NCBI GenBank assembly: GCA_902796455.1
Contig: CADBPH010000219.1
Location: 1 to 5,840, forward strand
Reading direction: 5' to 3'
DNA length: 5,840 bases
Origin: an uncultured Bacteroidia bacterium
GTDB taxonomy: Bacteria > Bacteroidota > Bacteroidia > Bacteroidales > UBA932
The notes under the pieces were generated by a model. The model had not been told where the DNA came from, ran no database searches, and saw only the letters and a program-made list of their open reading frames with translations. This document shows positions 1 to 5,840 of this stretch, piece by piece (position 1 is the stretch's first letter; each line of letters opens with the position of its first letter). The translations under genes were made by a program, and so were the position numbers.

Positions 1-915
1 CCCATCGACGCCCCGACATTCATCTACTACATGGTGATCCTGTACAGCATCATCAACCCCCTCAAGGACTTCTCCAAAGCGACTTACAGCATTCCGAAAG
101 GACTGGCGTCCATGGAGCGCGTGGACCGGATCCTGCAGGCGGAGAATCCCATCCGGGAGCCCCTCCACCCGGTGCCGCTGGGCGATTTCAACCACAGCAT
201 CACCCTGAAGAATGTCTATTTCAACTATGAAGACGGCAATCCCGTCCTCAAAGATATCAACCTGGAACTCGACAAGGGAAAGACCATCGCCATCGTCGGG
301 GAATCCGGCGCCGGGAAATCGACGCTTGTCGACCTGATTCCGCGTTTCTACGATGTGACCGGCGGAGAGATCCTGATTGACGGACATCCGCTGAAAGAGT
401 TATCCCTGAAGGATTTGCGGAAGCTGATGGGATACGTCAACCAGGAACCGATCCTCTTCAATGATACAATTTTCAACAACATTGCCTTCGGGGTGGAAAA
501 CGCCACGAAAGAACAAGTGGAAGAGGCCGCCCGGATTGCCAATGCACACGATTTCATCATGGAGAAGGAAGAGGGCTACCAGACCAATATCGGCGACCGC
601 GGCATGAAACTTTCCGGCGGACAGCGCCAGCGCCTCAGCATCGCCCGCGCCATCCTGAAGAACCCGCCGATCCTGATCCTGGACGAAGCCACCGCCTCGC
701 TGGACACCGAATCCGAACGGCTCGTGCAGGAGGCGCTCGACCGGCTGATGACCAACCGGACGACCATCGCCATCGCGCACCGGCTGTCGACCATCAAGCA
801 CTCAGACGAGATTCTGGTCATGCACGAAGGACGGATCGTGGAACGCGGCAGGCACGAGGAACTGCTCGCCCTGGGCGGGTATTACAAACGGCTCCATGAC
901 ATGCAAGCACTTTAA
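1..915 (+). CDS. ABC exporter, fused permease/ATP-binding protein (5' partial)
   Basis: This is the C-terminal part of an ATP-driven inner-membrane exporter of the MsbA/lipid-multidrug half-transporter type. The reading frame is open from base 1, so the start and most of the transmembrane domain lie upstream; 304 codons are visible, against about 580-620 for a whole protein. Visible residues 1-40 are the last membrane helix and the linker (IINPLKDFSKA, then SMERVDRIL). The nucleotide-binding domain follows with a full set of motifs: Walker A GESGAGKST (visible residues 100-108), Q-loop Q148, signature LSGGQ (204-208), Walker B ILILDE (224-229), D-loop SLD (233-235) and H-loop H260. All catalytic residues are present, so the ATPase should be active. 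Typical substrates of the family are lipids, lipid A precursors or drugs; the substrate here cannot be told. The next gene begins 12 bases after the TAA. Confidence 0.95.
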   Translation, partial: PIDAPTFIYYMVILYSIINPLKDFSKATYSIPKGLASMERVDRILQAENPIREPLHPVPLGDFNHSITLKNVYFNYEDGNPVLKDINLELDKGKTIAIVGESGAGKSTLVDLIPRFYDVTGGEILIDGHPLKELSLKDLRKLMGYVNQEPILFNDTIFNNIAFGVENATKEQVEEAARIANAHDFIMEKEEGYQTNIGDRGMKLSGGQRQRLSIARAILKNPPILILDEATASLDTESERLVQEALDRLMTNRTTIAIAHRLSTIKHSDEILVMHEGRIVERGRHEELLALGGYYKRLHDMQAL

Positions 916-927
916 AACCATTTGTAT

Positions 928-1578
928 ATGAACACTTTGACAATACCTTTCATCAGCGGATTGTCCCGTATGGACGACCGGACCCTCCTGAACACCCTCG
1001 AAGAAAAGGGTGCCCGTTTTTTCGTGAACCAGGTGAACTGGCCCGACAGCTATCCCTATTGCCCCGCCTGCAGCGGCCGCATCGCCCGGACGGAAGGATT
1101 CCTGGCCTTGCATTTCCACGTCAATGGCCTTGACCTGAGGGTGGCGAGCCTCGGCGACAACGAGCGTCCCTGGGAAGACAGTTGCTGTGAGTTCTTCGTA
1201 GAAGATCCCGACGGGTCCGTCTATTATAATTTCGAAGTCAACGCGGCAGGCAAACTCCTGGCTGCCATGGGAGCAGGACGCGGGGACCGCAAGCAGCGCA
1301 CCGCCGCGGACCTTGCCCGGATCCGCCGGATTGCCTCCAGCGTCATCACGGAAGCGACCGAGATTTCCGGAACCATCATGACCTGGGATGTCGCCCTCGT
1401 GATTCCGCTCGACCTGATGGGGATACGTGAAAATAACCTCCCGAAGACCCTGCGCGCCAATTTCTACAAATGCGGCGACAAAACGGCCCATCCGCACTAC
1501 GTGACCTGGAATCCCATCGGGACCCCGAAGCCGGACTTCCACCGCCCGGAATATTTCGGAGAATTGGAATTGCAGTAA
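928..1578 (+). CDS. CBM9-like carbohydrate-binding family protein, no signal peptide
   Basis: The 216-aa product resembles the stand-alone CBM9-like (DOMON-fold) proteins found in Bacteroidota. The match rests on family-like landmarks: the block RPWEDSCCEFFVED (residues 80-93), then YYNFEVNAAG (99-108), a central MTWDVALVIPLDLMG stretch, and a C-terminal HYVTWNPIGTPKPDFHRPEYFG. These resemble the W-x-D-(S/C)-CEFF and NFE-N elements of this family. CBM9 domains bind sugar ends in xylanases, but a ligand for this short form is not known to me. The N-terminus is polar with no signal peptide or membrane segment, so the protein is predicted cytoplasmic. A CPAC pair (C45, C48) and adjacent C86-C87 stand out. 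ATG 928 is chosen over the in-frame TTG at 922, which is a rarer start and lies two codons upstream. It lies 12 bases after the exporter gene and one base before the VanZ-like gene, so probably in one transcript. Confidence 0.8.
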   Translation: MNTLTIPFISGLSRMDDRTLLNTLEEKGARFFVNQVNWPDSYPYCPACSGRIARTEGFLALHFHVNGLDLRVASLGDNERPWEDSCCEFFVEDPDGSVYYNFEVNAAGKLLAAMGAGRGDRKQRTAADLARIRRIASSVITEATEISGTIMTWDVALVIPLDLMGIRENNLPKTLRANFYKCGDKTAHPHYVTWNPIGTPKPDFHRPEYFGELELQ

Positions 1579-1579
1579 C

Positions 1580-1981
1580 ATGTCCAGAAAGAACAACATC
1601 CTCTTCCGGATTCTGCTCGTCCTTTATCTCGCAGCTGTCCTTTTCCTCTGCTTCGGGCATTTCAGCGGAAGTCCCGGAATGGACTGGAAACTGTTGGGCA
1701 TCCCCTCCGACAAAGTCGTCCATTTCCTGATGTTCTTTCCCTTCCCCCTGCTGGTGTTCGCCGGTTTCGACCGCCTGACAACCAAGCCCTGGCACAGTGC
1801 CCTTTTCGCGGTCTGCGTATTCCTGGCGGGCTGCCTGCTGGCCGCGGGGACGGAAATCGGACAAACCTTTACGACCTACCGGAGCGGCGATGTCTTTGAC
1901 TTCAAGGCAGATACCCTTGCGCTTGCCCTGAGTTCCATCCTTGTCCTGATCATCGACTTGCGAAAACAACATACCTCCTAG
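1580..1981 (+). CDS. VanZ-like family membrane protein
   Basis: The product is a small (133 aa) integral membrane protein of the VanZ-like family. About four hydrophobic segments are visible, at roughly residues 8-26, 46-63, 72-90 and 112-127. Family landmarks are DKVVHFLMFF (44-53) at the start of the second helix, EIGQ (92-95) at the end of the third, and RSGDVFD (101-107) before the fourth. VanZ itself gives low-level teicoplanin resistance in enterococci, but most VanZ-like proteins are uncharacterised, so no resistance role is claimed. After the RSGDVFD motif the usual Asn and Gly residues of the fourth helix appear to be replaced (KADTLALALS). The ATG lies one base after the stop of the CBM9-like gene, which suggests translational coupling, and the TAG is 11 bases before the amidase gene. 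Confidence 0.88.
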   Translation: MSRKNNILFRILLVLYLAAVLFLCFGHFSGSPGMDWKLLGIPSDKVVHFLMFFPFPLLVFAGFDRLTTKPWHSALFAVCVFLAGCLLAAGTEIGQTFTTYRSGDVFDFKADTLALALSSILVLIIDLRKQHTS

Positions 1982-1992
1982 CCTTTCCCCGC

Positions 1993-4900
1993 ATGCTCCG
2001 GAAACTGTCCGCCTGCCTTTTTGCCGCTGTGATCCTGGCACTCCCCGCCGGGGCCCAGAAAATCTCCGTGGCCCCCTTCAAAACGACGTGCGACTCCCTC
2101 TCGGCCCGGTTGCAGCGCCGGACGGGGGTCAAGACGGTACTGCGGCTCAAAAGTGTCTCGGTCAAGGGCAGCAACCTGGATTTCCGCTTTTCTGAAACCC
2201 TGTCCGATATCCCCTGGAAACGGTCGGATGTCCGCTGGTTCACCAACCAGCTGAAAGAACTGCTTCCGGAAGGCCAGAAAGGGAAAGGAATCGGGGAAAT
2301 CTATGCGAAGGACCTGCCGCTGGACGAATTGGTCACGGCGCCGCTGGGCCATGACGGGACCCCCTCCGGCAGCAAATTCCTGACAAAGCAGCCGCATGCG
2401 ACCCCGCTGGTGAAACGGGTGGGAGAACCCACGTTCACCAAGGGCATGTCCGGCCGGCATATCGCCCTCTGGCAGAGCCACGGGCGGTATTATGAAGCCA
2501 AGACGCGGCGCTGGGAGTGGCAACGGGCCCAGGTTTTCATGACGGTCGAGGACATGTATACCCAGAGCTTTGTCCTCCCCTTCCTCATCCCGATGCTGGA
2601 AAACGCCGGGGCCTATGTCATGACCCCGCGCGAACGCGATATCCAGCGGCACGAAGTCATCACCGACAATGATCCGGCGTTCACCGGAGAAAGGAGCGGA
2701 TACACACGCAAGGCGGGGCTCTACCGCGAAACCGGGCACTGGACGGACGCCGGAGCCGGCTTCGCCGACAGCAAGCGGGTGTACACCGGCGACGACAACC
2801 CGTTCACGATGGGGACGGCGCGGCAGATTCCCTGCGTCGGAACCGGCGAACGGGTCAGTGAAGCCATCTGGATTCCGGAAATTCCCCAGCGGGGCGAATA
2901 CGCCGTTTACGTTTCCTACAAGACCCTGCCGGAGAGCACGACGGCCGCCCACTATACCGTCCGGCACATGGGAGGATCCACGGAATTCATTGTCAATCAG
3001 CGGATGGGAGGCGGCACATGGATCTATCTCGGGACTTTCCTATTCGATAAGGGAGACAATGCGTCCGTGACGCTGGACAACGGTACCCCGGAAGGTTACC
3101 GGCACCACCCCAGAAGCATCGTCACGGCCGATGCCGTGAAAATCGGCGGCGGGATGGGCAAAATCGCGCGGGGCCAGGCGGATGAAGACCCGTCTGCCTT
3201 CGTCACCTCCGGCTTGCCGAGCTATACGGAAGGCGCCCTGTACTGGATGCAATGGGCGGGCGTCGACACGACCGTCACCCGTCGTTTCGAAGACGACTAT
3301 ACCAACGATTATGCAGACCGGGGAGCCTGGGTCAGCATGATGGCCGGCGGTTCCCGGGTCAACCCCGACGAACCGGGCAAAGGGATCCCTTTCGACCTGT
3401 CCCTGGCCTTCCACTCCGATGCCGGGACGACGCCGAATGATTCGATTGTAGGCACCCTGGCCATCTACACGCTCAAATGCGACGGAAAACGGGAACTGCC
3501 CAACGGAGAAGACCGCCTGTGCAGCCGGGAATATGCCGATCTGGTCCAGAGCCAGGTTGTCCAGGACATCCGGGCCGGATTCGAGCCCCTGTGGAGCCGC
3601 CGCCAGCTATGGGACCGTTCGTACAGCGAAAGCCGGACGACATCGGTTCCGGGAATGATTCTGGAAATCCTTGCCCACCAGAATTTTGCAGACATGAAGT
3701 ACGGACTGGACCCGACGTTCCGCTTCACCGTCAGCCGCGCCGTTTACAAGGGGATGCTGAAGTTCCTGAGCAACCGGTACGGGGTCCCCTATCAAGTCCA
3801 GCCCCTACCGGTCAATTCTTTCCATGTCACGCTGGCGGAAGCCGGTCCGGGCAGCCTGCGCGCCCGGCTGGGATGGAAAGCCACGAAGGATAGCCTGGAA
3901 ACAACCGCCACCCCGGAAGGTTTCATCCTGTATACCCGGGTGGATGACGGTGCTTTCGACCAGGGGAAGGTCCTTTCCACCAACCGGGAAGGAGAATGGT
4001 ATTTTGCGGAAGCGCCCATTGAACCGGGGCATGTCTACAGTTTCAAGCTGGTCGCCTTCAACGCAGGCGGAAGGAGTTTCCCGTCGGAAATCCTCTGCGC
4101 CGGCGTCCCGAGAGGGAAAGATCCGTTCAACAACAATATTCTGATCATCAATAATTTCACGCGCCTGTCCCCGCCCACATGGTTCGACACGCCCTCCTAC
4201 GCCGGCTTCCAGCCGGAACGGGAACGGGGATCGGCCTTCGGAATCGAACTCCCCTACATTGGGGAGATGTATGAATACCGCCGTGACGTCCCGTGGATTG
4301 ACGATGACAATCCGGGCTTCGGCGCCTCCTACAGCGACGAAGCGGGACGGCAGTTCGCGGGAAATACGTTTGATTATCCCTCCGTCCATGGAAAAGCCTT
4401 GCTGGCAGAAGGTTATCCATTCTGCAGCACTTCCGCGGACGCATTCTGCTCCCGGATGGAGATTTGGGACGGAATCTGGACGGCAGACCTGGTGTGCGGA
4501 AAACAGGTGACGGTCCCCCGCGGAAGAGGGGCCCTGCCGGACCGATACGCCGTCTTCCCCGCCTCCCTGCAAGCCGCCGTGAAAGCTTTCACCGACCGGG
4601 GCGGCAACATGCTGGTATCCGGAGCGAACATCGGGACGGATGCCTGGGACAAGGTCTACCCGATCACGGTCAATGCAGCAGAACAAAAACGGGCACAAGG
4701 ATTTATCCAATCCGTTCTGGGCTACAAATGGCTGACGGGACATGCCAGCCGGCTTGCCCGGATCCAGCCGCTGACCTGCTCCATGATCCAAACGGAAGCC
4801 TTGCCGGAGGAATTCAGTTATCACCGCTTCCCCAACGAGACTTGCTATAACGTAGAAGCACCGGACGGGCTGGTGCCGGCAGACGGAGCGGAAGCGGCGA

Positions 4901-5079
4901 CCTTCCTGCGCTACAGCGATACCCGCATCTCCGCAGGAGTCTGTTTTCAGGGCAACGGTTACAAGGCCGTCAGCCTCGGCTTCCCGATAGAAGTCCTCAA
5001 CAAGGAGGAAGACATCCGGACCCTGCTGCACACGGTCTTCGCGTATTTCCAGAAGCCATCTCCGAAAAAGAAAAAATAA
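1993..5079 (+). CDS. Exported N-acetylmuramoyl-L-alanine amidase-like protein with inserted golvesin domain
   Basis: This 1028-aa exported protein probably cleaves the amide bond between N-acetylmuramic acid and the stem peptide of peptidoglycan in the periplasm or at the surface. A signal peptide is clear: MLRK, a hydrophobic core (residues 5-18), then AGA before Q22. Residues 22-150 form an N-terminal region I cannot name. The amidase fold starts at about 155 with HIALWQSHG (H163), then TVEDMYTQSFVLPFLIPMLE (E186) and TPRERD. Residues about 225-390 are a golvesin-like beta domain (VYTGDDNPFTMGTARQIP; YAVYVSY; AVKIGGG). The amidase fold resumes with DLSLAFHSDAG (H474) and GMILEILAHQNFADM (E558), ending near 600. 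H163, E186, H474 and E558 match the usual H-E-H-E order of zinc amidases. Residues about 607-705 look Fn3-like. Residues about 713-1018 look like a GATase-like fold (ILIINNF; FTDRGGNMLVSGANIGTDAW). The tail is lysine-rich. Similar proteins are often labelled 'xanthan lyase'. The GH3 gene begins three bases downstream. Confidence 0.85.
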   Translation: MLRKLSACLFAAVILALPAGAQKISVAPFKTTCDSLSARLQRRTGVKTVLRLKSVSVKGSNLDFRFSETLSDIPWKRSDVRWFTNQLKELLPEGQKGKGIGEIYAKDLPLDELVTAPLGHDGTPSGSKFLTKQPHATPLVKRVGEPTFTKGMSGRHIALWQSHGRYYEAKTRRWEWQRAQVFMTVEDMYTQSFVLPFLIPMLENAGAYVMTPRERDIQRHEVITDNDPAFTGERSGYTRKAGLYRETGHWTDAGAGFADSKRVYTGDDNPFTMGTARQIPCVGTGERVSEAIWIPEIPQRGEYAVYVSYKTLPESTTAAHYTVRHMGGSTEFIVNQRMGGGTWIYLGTFLFDKGDNASVTLDNGTPEGYRHHPRSIVTADAVKIGGGMGKIARGQADEDPSAFVTSGLPSYTEGALYWMQWAGVDTTVTRRFEDDYTNDYADRGAWVSMMAGGSRVNPDEPGKGIPFDLSLAFHSDAGTTPNDSIVGTLAIYTLKCDGKRELPNGEDRLCSREYADLVQSQVVQDIRAGFEPLWSRRQLWDRSYSESRTTSVPGMILEILAHQNFADMKYGLDPTFRFTVSRAVYKGMLKFLSNRYGVPYQVQPLPVNSFHVTLAEAGPGSLRARLGWKATKDSLETTATPEGFILYTRVDDGAFDQGKVLSTNREGEWYFAEAPIEPGHVYSFKLVAFNAGGRSFPSEILCAGVPRGKDPFNNNILIINNFTRLSPPTWFDTPSYAGFQPERERGSAFGIELPYIGEMYEYRRDVPWIDDDNPGFGASYSDEAGRQFAGNTFDYPSVHGKALLAEGYPFCSTSADAFCSRMEIWDGIWTADLVCGKQVTVPRGRGALPDRYAVFPASLQAAVKAFTDRGGNMLVSGANIGTDAWDKVYPITVNAAEQKRAQGFIQSVLGYKWLTGHASRLARIQPLTCSMIQTEALPEEFSYHRFPNETCYNVEAPDGLVPADGAEAATFLRYSDTRISAGVCFQGNGYKAVSLGFPIEVLNKEEDIRTLLHTVFAYFQKPSPKKKK

Positions 5080-5082
5080 TCC
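5065..5082 (+). promoter_or_regulatory. A-rich translation initiation region of the GH3 gene
   Basis: The last codons of the amidase gene and the three-base gap form an A-rich run (AAAAAGAAAAAATAATCC) directly before ATG 5083. No Shine-Dalgarno-like sequence is present. Bacteroidota often start translation from A-rich, SD-less leaders, so this stretch probably serves as the initiation region, with termination of the upstream gene coupled to it. It also encodes the Lys4 tail of the amidase protein. The role is inferred from composition and position alone. Confidence 0.4.
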
Positions 5083-5840
5083 ATGAAACGCCTCATCCTC
5101 CTGTGCGCCATCCTGATGGCAGCGATGCAAACGCCCGCCCAGGGTGGTACCCCCGCCGACTCACTCCGCGCCCGGCAGATTCTGCAACAGCTGACGCTGG
5201 AAGAAAAAGTCGGCCTGATGCTGTACGATTCGCCCCCGATTCCCCGCCTGGGAATCCGGCACTACAACTGGTGGAACGAAGCCCTGCACGGCGTCGCACG
5301 CAACGGAAACGCCACGGTATTCCCCATGCCGATTGCCATGGCCTCGTCCTTCGATCCCAGTCTGCTGGAGGAAGTTTTCACGGCTGTCAGCGACGAGGGG
5401 CGCGTGAAAATGCGGCTGGCCGAGGCTGAAATGGAGAAGACGCCCTGGCCCGCCTACAACATGTGGTACAAAGGGGTGACATTCTGGACCCCGAATATCA
5501 ACATTTTCCGGGACCCGCGGTGGGGACGGGGCATGGAAACCTATGGAGAGGATCCCTATCTGACGGGCGTCATGGGCACCGCGGTGGTCAAGGGACTGCA
5601 GGGGCCGGAGGATGCTCCGCAGCAGAAAGCCCATGCGTGCGCCAAGCATTTCGCCGTCCACAGCGGACCGGAAAGCAACCGCCACTCGTTCAATGCAGAA
5701 GTCTCTGAACGGGATTTCCGCGAAACGTATCTGCCGGCCTTCAAAGAGCTCGTAACCAAGGGAAAGGTGAAGGAGGTCATGTTTGCCTACAACCGGCTTT
5801 ACGGGGAGCCCTGCGGGGCCAACACCCGCCTGCTGCAGGA
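5083..5840 (+). CDS. Exported glycoside hydrolase family 3 (beta-glucosidase/beta-xylosidase type), 3' partial
   Basis: The first 252 codons of an exported glycosidase are visible; whole enzymes of this type run to about 730-870 aa. A signal peptide is evident (MKRLILLCAILMAAM, probable cleavage after TPA near residue 19, or just beyond it). LILLC does not satisfy a lipobox. GH3 landmarks follow in order: ILQQLTLEEKVGLM, NWWNEALHGVA (residues 62-72), FPMPIAMASSFD, FWTPNINIFRDPRWGRG (134-150), ETYGEDPYLTG (152-162), CAKHFAVHSGPE with K188-H189, NRHSFNAEVSERD, and VMFAYNRLYGEPC. The KHFAVHSGPE form fits the beta-glucosidase/xylosidase branch rather than NagZ-type N-acetylglucosaminidases, which carry KHFPGHG. 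The nucleophilic Asp should lie shortly beyond the window end, so activity cannot be judged. Hydrolysis of plant-type or other beta-glycosides is the family expectation; the substrate is unknown. ATG 5083 is three bases after the amidase stop and gives the complete signal peptide. Confidence 0.93.
   Translation, partial: MKRLILLCAILMAAMQTPAQGGTPADSLRARQILQQLTLEEKVGLMLYDSPPIPRLGIRHYNWWNEALHGVARNGNATVFPMPIAMASSFDPSLLEEVFTAVSDEGRVKMRLAEAEMEKTPWPAYNMWYKGVTFWTPNINIFRDPRWGRGMETYGEDPYLTGVMGTAVVKGLQGPEDAPQQKAHACAKHFAVHSGPESNRHSFNAEVSERDFRETYLPAFKELVTKGKVKEVMFAYNRLYGEPCGANTRLLQ

Noticed and set aside
911..930. Possible Bacteroidota-type promoter (TTTG at 921-924) before the CBM9-like gene
   Set aside because: The TA-N2-TTTG form is not met because the bases before TTTG read ACCA. 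The site would also leave almost no leader before ATG 928.
1972..1980. ACCTCCTA just before the amidase start, suggesting a ribosome-binding element
   Set aside because: On the + strand it has the sequence of the 16S anti-Shine-Dalgarno end, not its complement, so it cannot pair as a ribosome-binding site. It is simply the last codons of the VanZ-like gene.
1993..2062. Lipoprotein signal in the amidase protein (Cys at residue 8)
   Set aside because: The Cys lies only eight residues from the start, ahead of the main hydrophobic core, and lacks a proper lipobox position; an ordinary signal peptidase I site at AGA before Q22 fits better.
1978..2967. A 329-codon open frame on the minus strand
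   Set aside because: It is antisense to the signal peptide, N-terminal region and golvesin domain of the amidase protein, with a low-complexity Gly/Pro/Arg/His composition and no family features; a shadow of GC-rich coding.
3805..5130. A 441-codon open frame on the minus strand
   Set aside because: It lies fully antisense to the amidase gene, which has clear domains and a signal peptide. Its translation is rich in Gly, Arg, Val and Asp without recognisable motifs, as expected from the codon usage of the gene on the other strand.
5161..5685. A 174-codon open frame on the minus strand
   Set aside because: It is antisense to the well-supported GH3 frame and shows no motif of its own.
5083..5840. 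GH3 enzyme as a NagZ-type beta-N-acetylglucosaminidase acting with the amidase in peptidoglycan recycling
   Set aside because: The motif is KHFAVHSGPE, not the KHFPGHG of NagZ, and the N-terminus is of the large exported beta-glucosidase/xylosidase type.

Overview
This window is GC-rich, compactly coding DNA that most resembles a member of the Bacteroidota (probably Bacteroidales). The taxonomic reading is an inference. It rests on the gene families present, on very short gaps with no Shine-Dalgarno-like sequences ahead of the starts, and on the Bacteroidota-typical form of the large golvesin/amidase protein. No RNA gene, mobile element, CRISPR array or clear terminator is visible.

All five genes lie on the + strand and are separated by only 1 to 12 bases, so they are probably co-transcribed. 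In order they are: (1) the 3' end of an ABC exporter gene of the MsbA-like fused permease/ATPase type (1-915, 5' end outside the window); (2) a 216-aa single-domain protein of the CBM9-like carbohydrate-binding type, without a signal peptide (928-1578); (3) a small VanZ-like membrane protein (1580-1981); (4) a 1028-aa exported protein in which a zinc N-acetylmuramoyl-L-alanine amidase domain is interrupted by a golvesin-like beta domain and followed by an Fn3-like and a GATase-like region (1993-5079); (5) the 5' part of an exported glycoside hydrolase family 3 enzyme of the beta-glucosidase/beta-xylosidase type (5083-5840, 3' end outside the window).

The common theme is the cell envelope and glycans: an exporter, a small membrane protein, an exported putative peptidoglycan amidase and an exported glycosidase. 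Whether they act in one pathway cannot be decided from sequence; part of the arrangement may be simple read-through of neighbouring housekeeping genes. The most interesting item is the multi-domain amidase. Its four predicted zinc/catalytic residues (H163, E186, H474, E558) sit on either side of an insert of about 165 residues, and proteins of this type are easily mislabelled 'xanthan lyase'. I saw no evidence for a wholly new defence or mobile system here.
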